Part shown: positions 1-5,805 of the stretch, in pieces
Layout: each line of letters begins with the position of its first letter
Position numbering within the stretch: the stretch's first letter is position 1
Source of the DNA: Bacteroidetes/Chlorobi group bacterium ChocPot_Mid
GTDB lineage: Bacteria; Bacteroidota; Ignavibacteria; Kapaibacteriales; UBA2268
Direction: 5' to 3'
Length of the DNA stretch: 5,805 bases
Assembly (NCBI GenBank): GCA_003731675.1
Contig: RCNQ01000330.1
Location: forward strand, 1 to 5,805
Position numbers and translations under genes: made by a program
The notes under the pieces: model-generated
The model's input: the letters and a program-made list of their open reading frames with translations, nothing else
Databases searched by the model: none
What the model was told of the DNA's origin: nothing

Positions 1-430
1 AACCCGATTCTTTCAAGGGCAATGCCACATATAACATCTTCTTATGAACTGTGTTGCTATAACGAACTGAAGAGCCTACTTTACCGGACATTGCCTGAGC
101 TATTTCAACTCTTGCCCCATGATTTTCCATCAGCGATGGGTCTTCATCGGAATCAGCAAGAACATTACCTTCAATATCAACAACAGTAATTCTTGCTTTT
201 ACAGTTTTATTTAATTTCCGAACCTTCTTTTGTAAATCATCAACTGAATTATTTAAAATATCACCTTCAAGCTGTTCTCTGACAGAATAATTCAACATTT
301 TTAAATCATTGGTTATCGTCTTTAAATAATGCTCATGCACAACATCTGAAACGATAAATAAAATTATTCCTGTAAAAGGAATAATAATTGCCAAATACAA
401 CCCAAAAATTTTTTTAAATATCTTACCCAT
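1..430 (-). CDS. PhoR-like sensor histidine kinase, N-terminal part only (3' end beyond window)
   Basis: This is the first 143 codons of a membrane sensor protein, read by translating the minus strand from the ATG at 430 down to the window edge without a stop. Residues 1-7 are basic (MGKIFKK). Residues 8-27 form one hydrophobic membrane segment. From about 28 an extracytoplasmic region begins, with a charged helical stretch (about 35-77). It is followed by a PAS/Cache-like block: RITVVDIEGNVLADSDEDP at 80-98, then ENHGARVEIAQAMSG at 102-116, and YVALPL at 134-139. That block is the usual periplasmic sensor signature of PhoR/PnpS-type phosphate kinases. The HAMP, PAS, HisKA and ATPase domains would lie outside the window, so kinase activity is inferred. 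The gene lies 75 nt downstream of phoU on the same strand, which fits a phosphate sensor controlled by PstSCAB-PhoU. No clear Shine-Dalgarno precedes the ATG. A chemoreceptor or another Cache-domain sensor is the alternative. Confidence 0.75.
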   Translation of the reverse strand, partial: MGKIFKKIFGLYLAIIIPFTGIILFIVSDVVHEHYLKTITNDLKMLNYSVREQLEGDILNNSVDDLQKKVRKLNKTVKARITVVDIEGNVLADSDEDPSLMENHGARVEIAQAMSGKVGSSVRYSNTVHKKMLYVALPLKESG

Positions 431-505
431 AATTTTTCAATTTATTCTATCTACAAAAAACTGTACTACTATTTAAAACCATTTAAAATTATATCTATTT
501 TGTAA
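431..505 (-). promoter_or_regulatory. phoU-kinase intergenic region with possible -10 element and short repeats
   Basis: This 75-nt AT-rich gap lies between the phoU stop and the kinase start. On the minus strand it holds a perfect TATAAT at 493-488, but no good -35 hexamer at 16-18 nt upstream. Immediately after it comes an 8-base direct repeat with a 10-bp period, TTTTAAAT at 488-481 and again at 478-471. A second short similarity joins TAGATATAAT (497-488) and TAGATAGAAT (453-444), which match at 9 of 10 bases. These could be an internal promoter and a response-regulator site, or chance in AT-rich DNA. There is no GC-rich hairpin, so I see no terminator separating phoU from the kinase. Confidence 0.25.
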
Positions 506-1153
506 TCAATGCTTAATCACTTTGCCTTCCAAAGCGAATACAACATCTTCAGCAATATTAGTTGATAAATCTGCTATTCTTTCCAAATTATTCACAATCT
601 TAATGAAAAACAAAGAACACTCTACCATTTCGGGTTTCTTCTTCATCTTCTTAATAAAATAACTTGTAAGGTCTTTCTGATATTTATCAACCTTCTCATC
701 TCTTTTTCTTACACTTTTTGCAAGCTCTATATCTTCATTGACAAATGATTCAATACTATGCTTTAGCATAAGCTGGACTTCTGATGTCATCTGCTCTATC
801 AGCTTGTAAAACTTGGTTTTTGAGATTTCCATCTTAATTATGTCCAATGAATTGTAACAAATATTGGAACAATGGTCACCCATCCTTTCAATATCCTTGT
901 TCATCTTCATAATCATCAAAAGAGTTCTCAGGTTCATTGCTTTCGGTGAGAACTGCGCTATCGCCGCTATGCACTCCTTCTCAATATTATTGTCCATTTT
1001 ATTTGATTCTTTTTCATCTATCTCAATCACATTAGTCAGCAATCTTACATCTGAGTCAATTAAACCCTTAATGCTGTTCTTAAGCATATTTTCCACATGA
1101 TAAGTGTAGCTTACAATCTTACCTTTTAACCTGTTTATATGTTCTTCTATCAT
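506..1153 (-). CDS. phoU: PhoU, phosphate signalling and transport regulator
   Basis: The protein has 215 residues, close to the family's usual 215-240. PhoU is a cytoplasmic all-helical protein made of two similar three-helix bundles. It binds metal ions and links the state of the Pst transporter to the PhoR kinase, keeping the Pho regulon off when phosphate is plentiful. Both family metal-binding E/DxxxD motifs are visible: KDIERMGDHCSNI in the first half (E89, D93) and NNLERIADLSTNIAED in the second (E191, D195). An acidic stretch (EIDEKESNKMD, about 44-54) precedes the first. The start at 1153 has GGTGA four bases upstream (1162-1158), a short-spaced but plausible ribosome binding site. 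It lies 53 nt after pstB in the classic pstB-phoU order, so co-transcription is likely. The call rests on the paired motifs, length and context. Confidence 0.95.
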   Translation of the reverse strand: MIEEHINRLKGKIVSYTYHVENMLKNSIKGLIDSDVRLLTNVIEIDEKESNKMDNNIEKECIAAIAQFSPKAMNLRTLLMIMKMNKDIERMGDHCSNICYNSLDIIKMEISKTKFYKLIEQMTSEVQLMLKHSIESFVNEDIELAKSVRKRDEKVDKYQKDLTSYFIKKMKKKPEMVECSLFFIKIVNNLERIADLSTNIAEDVVFALEGKVIKH

Positions 1154-1206
1154 CTTTTCACCGATTTATATTATTTCAAACTTTATAATTACAAAATTTC
1201 TAACTA

Positions 1207-1965
1207 TTATCCAAATTTTCCTGTCAGATACTCCTCAGTCCTTTTATCTTTTGGTGTCGTCATCATCTTATTTGTCTTATCGTATTCAACCAATTCACCA
1301 AGATACAAAAAAACTGTGTAATTAGAAATTCTCGCCGCCTGCGCAATATTATGTGTTACCAAAATCATCGTCACATAGTCTTTCAGCTCCGATATTAATT
1401 CCTCTATATGAGCTGTTGCTTTAGGGTCCAAAGCAGATGTGGGTTCATCAAGCAACAAAATCTCAGGTTTCATAGCTAAAGCCCTTGCTATGCACAATCT
1501 TTGCTGTTGTCCTCCTGAAAGAAAAGAACCTTTTTTATGCAGATTGTCCTTTACTTCATCCCACATAGCGGATTTTCTCAATGAATCTTCAACAATGTTA
1601 TTCCTATCTTCCTTGCTTAATTTTATTCCGTTTAGCTTGTATCCTGCTATCACATTATCAAAAATGCTCATTGTAGGAAATGGATTAGGTCTCTGGAATA
1701 CCATCCCGATTTTTCTCCTGACAATTATCGGCTCCATCTGATACAAATCTTCATTATTCAGCAATATTTCACCTTCCATTCTTGCATTTGGTGTGAAATC
1801 ATGCATCCGGTTAATAGCTCTTATCAATGTCGTTTTCCCGCAACCCGAAGGACCCATTATTGCTGTTACATTGTTTTTCAAAATACTTAGATTGATATCC
1901 TTCAAAACCTGTGCATCATCGTAATAAGCATTGAAATCTTTGATTTTTAAAATTTTACTTTCCAT
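1207..1965 (-). CDS. pstB: PstB, phosphate ABC transporter ATP-binding protein
   Basis: This 252-residue ATPase subunit hydrolyses ATP at the inner face of the membrane to power phosphate import through PstC-PstA. All ABC signatures are present and intact: Walker A GPSGCGKTT (38-46), Q-loop with the PstB-typical FQRPNPFP (90-97), signature LSGGQQQR (149-156), Walker B ILLLDEP (169-175, catalytic E174), D-loop SALD (177-180) and H-loop His205. The N-terminal half also shows the family pattern LKIKDFNAYYDDAQVLKDI. Length is normal for PstB. The ATG at 1965 lies inside the last codons of pstA, giving a 19-nt overlap in a different frame. No good Shine-Dalgarno is visible (only CTAAAAG before the ATG), so translation probably depends on coupling to pstA. 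phoU follows 53 nt later. Confidence 0.98.
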   Translation of the reverse strand: MESKILKIKDFNAYYDDAQVLKDINLSILKNNVTAIMGPSGCGKTTLIRAINRMHDFTPNARMEGEILLNNEDLYQMEPIIVRRKIGMVFQRPNPFPTMSIFDNVIAGYKLNGIKLSKEDRNNIVEDSLRKSAMWDEVKDNLHKKGSFLSGGQQQRLCIARALAMKPEILLLDEPTSALDPKATAHIEELISELKDYVTMILVTHNIAQAARISNYTVFLYLGELVEYDKTNKMMTTPKDKRTEEYLTGKFG

Positions 1966-2831
1966 CTTTTAGATAATATTTTTGAAATAATATTTAACAA
2001 TAAAACCATAACCACCAAAACAAAAGAAGCTCCCCACGCCAATGAATGCCATTCATCGTAAGGACTCCCAGCATAATTAAAAATCAGCAATGGTAAAGAA
2101 TTCATCGGTTTGAAAATGCTATATGACATAAAATGATTTCCAAAAGCAGTAAACAGCAAAGGTGCTGTTTCCCCTGCTACTCTTGCTATTGCAATAATCA
2201 CACCTGTTACTATACCACTTAAACCAGCAGGCATAACAACTTTTAGAATAGTTTTATAATAAGGTACCCCTAAAGCCATTGAAGCTTCCTTCAAATGCAA
2301 CGGTATCATCTTCAAAGTTTCCTCTGTTGACTTTGCAATAAATGGTATCATCATAATCGCCAACGCAACACTACCAGACAATGCACTAAAACCTCCCATC
2401 GGTCTGACAACCCACACATACGCAATTATTCCGATAACTATTGAAGGTATCCCCTGCAATATTTCAACTCCGCTACCTATCCACTTCGAAAAACTTTTCG
2501 TTTTATTTTCCGACATAAAAACACCCAATGCAATCGCAGGTGGAATTGCAATAAGTGATGATGTCAATATTAATATCAAAGTCCCCACAAGAGCATTCGC
2601 TATCCCACCTCCAACTTCACCAGGTGGTCGTGGCAAATTTATAAAAAATTCCCAATTGATTGATGCTATTCCCATCTTTGCTATATAAAACAAAATCAAC
2701 AGCAATGGAATTGTCGCCAAACCCGAAATAACAAAAACAAAAATTTTAAACAACCTATCTTTAAAAATCCTGAAGGACAGATTACCCCTTCCCATATTTC
2801 CTGATTTAATATTTTCTAACTTATCTGCCAT
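1947..2831 (-). CDS. pstA: PstA, phosphate ABC transporter permease
   Basis: This 294-residue inner-membrane permease pairs with PstC to form the phosphate channel. It has a hydrophilic N-terminal tail of about 28 residues, then hydrophobic segments at roughly 30-51, 79-105, 125-142, 152-167, 205-222 and 268-285, matching the six-helix layout of the family. The cytoplasmic EAA loop that contacts PstB is EASMALGVPYYKTILKVVMP (182-201). The conserved ARVAGETAPLLFTA block at 216-229, with its charged Arg and Glu inside a membrane helix, separates PstA from other permeases. The motif NLPRPPGEVGGG (65-76) is also typical of PstA. The gene starts 24 nt after pstC, with a weak AGAGA ribosome binding site (2843-2839), and its end overlaps pstB by 19 nt. 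Confidence 0.97.
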   Translation of the reverse strand: MADKLENIKSGNMGRGNLSFRIFKDRLFKIFVFVISGLATIPLLLILFYIAKMGIASINWEFFINLPRPPGEVGGGIANALVGTLILILTSSLIAIPPAIALGVFMSENKTKSFSKWIGSGVEILQGIPSIVIGIIAYVWVVRPMGGFSALSGSVALAIMMIPFIAKSTEETLKMIPLHLKEASMALGVPYYKTILKVVMPAGLSGIVTGVIIAIARVAGETAPLLFTAFGNHFMSYSIFKPMNSLPLLIFNYAGSPYDEWHSLAWGASFVLVVMVLLLNIISKILSKRWKVKF

Positions 2832-2855
2832 TAATAAATCTCTGCTATTTTTAAA

Positions 2856-3755
2856 TTATGACATTCCTACTGAAAACTTCTTAATAATCATCTTTCCTAC
2901 AACATTTATAAATGCCGTAACAATCATCAATAACAAACCAATTTCAATCAAAGCTGAAAGATACACATCACTTGTTGCCTCTGTGAATTCATTTGCTATT
3001 ACACTTGCCATTGTATTACCGGGCGCAAACAGCGTATCAGGCAAAATATGTGAGTTACCTATCACCATCGTTACTGCCATTGTTTCACCCAAAGCTCTAC
3101 CTAAAGACAACAATACTCCTGCTACTATTCCCGAACTTGAATATGGTAGAATTACTTTTCTGATAACCTCAAAATGCGTTGCTCCCAGAGAATATGCCGC
3201 TTCCTTAATTTCTGACGGTGTCAAAGATATTACCTCATAAGCTATTGTCGCAGAATAAGGAATTATCATCACCGATAAAATCAACGATGCTGTTAAAATA
3301 CCAATCCCATAAGGAGTAATCCCAAAATACATTTGCACTTCCCTAACAACAGGTACAAAAATGAACAACCCCCAAAACCCATAAATAATTGACGGAATAC
3401 CAGCTAATAATTCAACAGATGATTTTACATAATTATGAATAACTCCCGATTTCAAATACTCACTCAGCAATATTGAAATCATTATTGACACCGGAAATGA
3501 CAATATAAGAGCTATAAACGAGGTTATCAATGTTCCGATGAGGAAAGGATATGCTCCAAACTCCTCTGTAACGGGGTCCCATGTATGACCACTTATAAAA
3601 CCAAAACCAAACTTCGCTATCGTCGGATAAGAATAGACTATCAGTGATACAAATATTCCTACAATCAGCATTATCAATACTACAACTGATGAACCAATTG
3701 CATATTTGAAAATAGTATCTCCGTTAATTTTTATATTTTTTTTCTTGAGCATCAT
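2856..3755 (-). CDS. pstC: PstC, phosphate ABC transporter permease
   Basis: This 299-residue inner-membrane permease is the partner of PstA in the phosphate channel. A short basic N-terminus (MMLKKKN) precedes hydrophobic segments at about 18-42, 70-97, 119-135, 150-172, 208-227 and 265-288. Family hallmarks are GISG-like FGFISGHTWDP (52-61) followed by GAYPFLIGTL (67-76), LLAGIPSIIYGFWGLF (116-131), the EAA loop EAAYSLGATHFEVIRKVILP (185-204), and SLGRALGETMAVTMVIGN (217-234) with charged Arg and Glu in a helix. Two tandem ATGs (3755 and 3752) could each serve as start. An in-frame stop two codons upstream rules out a longer N-terminus. No convincing Shine-Dalgarno is seen, so expression may be lower than that of pstS, from which it is separated by a 136-nt gap with a long hairpin. 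Confidence 0.97.
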   Translation of the reverse strand: MMLKKKNIKINGDTIFKYAIGSSVVVLIMLIVGIFVSLIVYSYPTIAKFGFGFISGHTWDPVTEEFGAYPFLIGTLITSFIALILSFPVSIMISILLSEYLKSGVIHNYVKSSVELLAGIPSIIYGFWGLFIFVPVVREVQMYFGITPYGIGILTASLILSVMIIPYSATIAYEVISLTPSEIKEAAYSLGATHFEVIRKVILPYSSSGIVAGVLLSLGRALGETMAVTMVIGNSHILPDTLFAPGNTMASVIANEFTEATSDVYLSALIEIGLLLMIVTAFINVVGKMIIKKFSVGMS

Positions 3756-3797
3756 TACTTAAAATTATGATTTGTCGGGGAATTAAGCAAGAAAAAT

Positions 3798-3846
3798 TGT
3801 AAAGCAAAGAACCCATGCTTTTATCCACGGAATTCTCCGCTTTACA
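3798..3846 (-). terminator. Long RNA hairpin between pstS and pstC with U-rich tail (partial terminator or mRNA stabiliser)
   Basis: On the minus-strand transcript, UGUAAAGCGGAGAA (3846-3833) pairs along its whole length with UUCUUUGCUUUACA (3811-3798), giving 14 base pairs including two G-U pairs. Inside, CCGUG (3830-3826) can pair with CAUGG (3817-3813) around an 8-nt loop. The stem is followed at once by AUUUUUCUU. It sits 45 nt after the pstS stop and 42 nt before the pstC start. The shape suits an intrinsic terminator that some transcripts read through, or a 3' structure protecting the pstS message after processing. Either would let the binding protein be made in excess over the membrane subunits. 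The stem base is AU-rich, which is weaker than a textbook terminator. The pairing is seen in the sequence; the function is inferred. Confidence 0.6.
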
Positions 3847-3891
3847 TTTATTTCAACAAAAACCATCAATAATAACAAAACAAAAATATGA

Positions 3892-4929
3892 TTATTTCAA
3901 TATATTTTTACCATTCAACTTTACTGATTTCAATAAACCCTCAGCTTTCTTTACAGCCGCAGGACTCAATGGAGCATAATGTAAAGGTTTAACAAGCTTT
4001 TGCCCATCGTGAATCATCCACCAAAGCATATTCATCATTGCCTTAGCTTCATCATCTTTCATTTTCAATACACTTAAATCATCATAAACTAATATCCATG
4101 TAAAACTGCTAATCGGATATCCGTTCTTTGCATTTGTATTTGTTATCGAAACCTCTGTATTGTCTGGAAGTTCAATATTTGCTGATTCACTCACTGATTG
4201 AATTGAAGGATAAACAAAATTGCCTGATAAATTCTGAACACTTGCGACCGGCATCTTATTTCCTATAGCATAAATCAACTCCACATAAGCAATAGAACCA
4301 GGTGTTTGTTTTACCAATCCTGAAACTCCTTCGTTGCCTTTACCACCTATTCCAACAGGCCAGTTTAAAGATTTACCTCTTCCGACTTTTGATTCCCACT
4401 CAGAAGAAATCTTACACAAGTAATCACTAAAAATATATGTTGTACCGCTACCATCAGAACGCCTTACAACAACAATGGGCATTTTTGGAAATTTAATTTT
4501 CGGATTTACTTTCGCAATTCTCTTATCATCCCAGCTTGTTATTTTCCCAAGAAATATATCTGCAATTAAATCCGGTGTCAAATTCATTTTTGTTACTCCC
4601 GGTAAATTAAATGTAATCGCATCAGCACCAAAACAAGTTGGTATATGATGAACCTTAATTCCTGCTTTGGCTTTTTCTTCGTCTTCCATTACAGCATCTG
4701 ATGCACCAAAGTGAACTGTCTTACTCAATAACTGCTTTATTCCACCACCTGAACCTATTGACTGATAGTTTACCTTAACTTTCTTCAATTGATAGTACGT
4801 ATCAAACATCTTTGAATATAGCGGATATGGGAATGTTGCTCCCGCACCTACCAGTTCAACTGCTTTTGCTGTGAATGTAATTCCCATTACCATCGCTGAT
4901 AACAAAATTATACTTAATGTCTTTTTCAT
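3892..4929 (-). CDS. pstS: PstS, periplasmic phosphate-binding protein
   Basis: The 345-residue precursor is the high-affinity phosphate receptor that hands phosphate to PstC-PstA. Residues 1-23 are a classic Sec signal peptide: MKK, a hydrophobic core, and AKA before the likely cut ahead of Val24. There is no lipobox Cys, so the mature protein should be soluble in the periplasm. Phosphate-site motifs are all present: GAGATFPYPLY (28-38, with T32 and F33), SIGSGGGI (57-64), GASDA (75-79, D78) and RSDGSGTTY (157-165). The block WPVGIGGKGNEGVSGLVKQT (190-209) and the C-terminal WWMIHDGQ and APLSP motifs are also family-typical. Length nearly equals the E. coli protein (346). It has the only strong Shine-Dalgarno in the window, and it is the first pst gene, 69 nt after the porin. 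Confidence 0.98.
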   Translation of the reverse strand: MKKTLSIILLSAMVMGITFTAKAVELVGAGATFPYPLYSKMFDTYYQLKKVKVNYQSIGSGGGIKQLLSKTVHFGASDAVMEDEEKAKAGIKVHHIPTCFGADAITFNLPGVTKMNLTPDLIADIFLGKITSWDDKRIAKVNPKIKFPKMPIVVVRRSDGSGTTYIFSDYLCKISSEWESKVGRGKSLNWPVGIGGKGNEGVSGLVKQTPGSIAYVELIYAIGNKMPVASVQNLSGNFVYPSIQSVSESANIELPDNTEVSITNTNAKNGYPISSFTWILVYDDLSVLKMKDDEAKAMMNMLWWMIHDGQKLVKPLHYAPLSPAAVKKAEGLLKSVKLNGKNILK

Positions 4930-4998
4930 AAATTATTTCTCCTTTACATTTATAATTAAAAAATTATTTTTATCAAATTTTATTTCTTCCAAATACTT
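4930..4998 (-). promoter_or_regulatory. Porin-pstS intergenic leader, AT-rich, with small alternative hairpins
   Basis: This 69-nt gap is almost pure A and T apart from the pstS ribosome binding site. It has no GC-rich hairpin, so I see no terminator after the porin, and read-through into pstS is plausible. AATTAT at 4957-4952 can pair with ATAATT upstream at 4967-4962 (4-nt T loop), or with ATAATT downstream at 4936-4931, where it would enclose the Shine-Dalgarno. Both stems are only six A-U pairs and weak. I could not find a convincing promoter or a PHO-box-like direct repeat; the main promoter may lie ahead of the porin, outside the window. Confidence 0.3.
4939..4945 (-). promoter_or_regulatory. 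Strong ribosome binding site of pstS
   Basis: The minus strand reads AAAGGAG, 9 nt before the pstS ATG at 4929. It is the only near-consensus Shine-Dalgarno in the window. The other starts have weak sites (AGAGA for pstA, short-spaced GGTGA for phoU) or none that I can see (pstC, pstB, kinase). This fixes the pstS start and fits a need for much more binding protein than transporter. Confidence 0.85.
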
Positions 4999-5805
4999 CT
5001 AAAAATTTATCTGCATTGTTAATTTAACCAAATTTTTATCTGCCAAAGTTGTATTCTCATACATCGTTTTATCAAAATCAATAATCAGAATATTTTTATT
5101 CCCAAAATCATATCCCACACCAGCAATTAATCTTGTCTCTGCATTATTATCTACTTCAGTATTATTGTCAAAAGCATCGTATCTTGCAATTACTCTCCAG
5201 TGTTCGTCAATCTTACCTTCTGCAAATACTGAGTAACCCGAAATCTTATTGCTTACGTGCAAAGCATCTGTAAGCTTACCTTTTTGATTACCTTCTCCTG
5301 TTACAAACTGACCTGTAAAAGTAAAATATTTATGTTCATAAGATAGCATTGCTGCATTCAAACTCCAGTCAGGTATTGTATCTGCCCCATAAGTCATATT
5401 ACCTTTTCCTAAAATACCAAAATAAGACAACTGCAATCCAGGAATCACATCAGGCAATGGTCTTAAGGTCAACCTACCTTCAATTGTCTTATTCTGTGTC
5501 GCTTCAATTGCATGATAACCTCCGCCATTGTAAACACCAAAAGCGAAACTCCCGTACCTGCCTGCGTATTTACTGTTAACTTCTTTCTTATAATTATCAT
5601 CAAGCTCTCCACCTAAATATCCCGCTGCGGTTATACCAAAATCAGCTGAATTAAATAGTCCTGACCTTTCCATAAACATTGTTCCCTGCATTCTGTAATA
5701 ATTAACATACTCCTCAAAATCCAGCCAAGGCATATGCACCTGTCCGAATTCGATATTTGGTTTCGTTATAAAACTAATATCATCAAATAAATAATGAGCA
5801 TAAAT
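4999..5805 (-). CDS. Outer-membrane beta-barrel porin, C-terminal 268 residues (5' end beyond window)
   Basis: The reading frame is open from the window edge to the TAG at 5001-4999, so the gene starts outside the window. The GTG at 5739 and the ATG at 5733 are internal codons, with in-frame sequence before them (ISFITKPNIEFGQ). The protein shows alternating polar and hydrophobic beta strands, glycine and aromatic residues, and a final Phe (LTMQINF) as expected of proteins assembled by the BAM complex. FGQVHMPWLDFEE followed by an R-x-x-G-T-M-F run and SADFGITAAGYLGG resembles trimeric-type general or phosphate-selective (OprO/OprP-like) porins. The C-terminal half has paired strands such as WRVIARYDAFDNNTEVDN and RLIAGVGYDFGNKN. 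Being 69 nt ahead of pstS on the same strand suggests a role in phosphate entry. The substrate cannot be read from the sequence, and the selectivity loop may be in the missing part. Confidence 0.8.
   Translation of the reverse strand: MYAHYLFDDISFITKPNIEFGQVHMPWLDFEEYVNYYRMQGTMFMERSGLFNSADFGITAAGYLGGELDDNYKKEVNSKYAGRYGSFAFGVYNGGGYHAIEATQNKTIEGRLTLRPLPDVIPGLQLSYFGILGKGNMTYGADTIPDWSLNAAMLSYEHKYFTFTGQFVTGEGNQKGKLTDALHVSNKISGYSVFAEGKIDEHWRVIARYDAFDNNTEVDNNAETRLIAGVGYDFGNKNILIIDFDKTMYENTTLADKNLVKLTMQINF

Noticed and set aside
864..1100. Plus-strand open frame of 78 codons
   Set aside because: It lies wholly inside phoU on the opposite strand, has no recognisable motif and is best explained as a shadow of that gene.
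1139..1321. Plus-strand open frame of 60 codons across the pstB-phoU gap
   Set aside because: It mostly overlaps coding sequence of pstB and phoU, is low-complexity in composition, and has no independent support.
1439..1741. Plus-strand open frame of 100 codons
   Set aside because: It is antisense to the conserved ATPase core of pstB, whose motifs are all intact.
2983..3240. Plus-strand open frame of 85 codons
   Set aside because: It is antisense to the conserved C-terminal half of pstC and has no protein-like features.
3855..3886. Two copies of TTTTTGTT on the minus strand, 24 bp apart, after pstS
   Set aside because: Low-complexity T/G-rich sequence. I could not fit it to a promoter consensus or any known site.
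4949..4976. Sigma70-like promoter TTGATA (4976-4971), 16 nt, TATAAA (4954-4949) before pstS
   Set aside because: Transcription would start within the Shine-Dalgarno, leaving no usable ribosome binding site. The match is likely a by-product of AT-rich sequence.
5349..5579. Plus-strand open frame of 76 codons
   Set aside because: It is antisense to the porin reading frame and resembles no known family.
5733..5739. GTG (5739) or ATG (5733) as the porin start
   Set aside because: The frame stays open upstream to the window edge with porin-like sequence, and neither start would give a signal peptide, which an outer-membrane protein needs.
1..5805. A previously undescribed system
   Set aside because: Every gene belongs to a known phosphate uptake or sensing family or is a porin. 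Motifs are intact and the gene order is conventional. There are no unexplained genes, repeat arrays or mobile elements.

Overview
The window is one strand-consistent gene block read entirely from the minus strand, so transcription runs from high to low coordinates. The order is outer-membrane porin (5' end cut off by the window edge), pstS, pstC, pstA, pstB, phoU, and the first 143 codons of a PhoR-like sensor histidine kinase (3' end cut off). This is a high-affinity phosphate uptake locus together with its signalling arm. I see no tRNA, rRNA, mobile element, CRISPR array or integration scar, and no gap between genes longer than 136 bases.

The organism is a Gram-negative bacterium with AT-rich DNA. 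The outer membrane is implied by a beta-barrel protein ending in Phe. It is also implied by a PstS with an ordinary signal peptidase I leader and no lipobox Cys, whereas Gram-positive PstS proteins are normally lipoproteins. Most ribosome binding sites are weak; only pstS has a strong one. The phylum cannot be fixed from this sequence. A deep-branching or FCB-group lineage (Ignavibacteria-like) is a guess from the style of the proteins and the AT bias.

Layout on the minus strand: porin 5805-4999, 69-nt gap with the pstS ribosome binding site, pstS 4929-3892, 136-nt gap holding a long RNA hairpin at 3846-3798, pstC 3755-2856, 24-nt gap, pstA 2831-1947, 19-nt overlap, pstB 1965-1207, 53-nt gap, phoU 1153-506, 75-nt gap with short repeats and a possible -10 element, kinase from 430 to the edge.

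How the parts fit: the porin may let the anion across the outer membrane (its substrate is not proven here). PstS captures phosphate in the periplasm, PstC and PstA form the inner-membrane channel, and PstB drives it with ATP. PhoU couples transporter state to the sensor kinase, which in the known system phosphorylates a PhoB-type regulator. No such regulator is in the window. The genes themselves are conventional and I found no undescribed system. The most interesting points are regulatory: the pstS-pstC hairpin with the strong pstS ribosome binding site, and the porin placed directly ahead of pstS.
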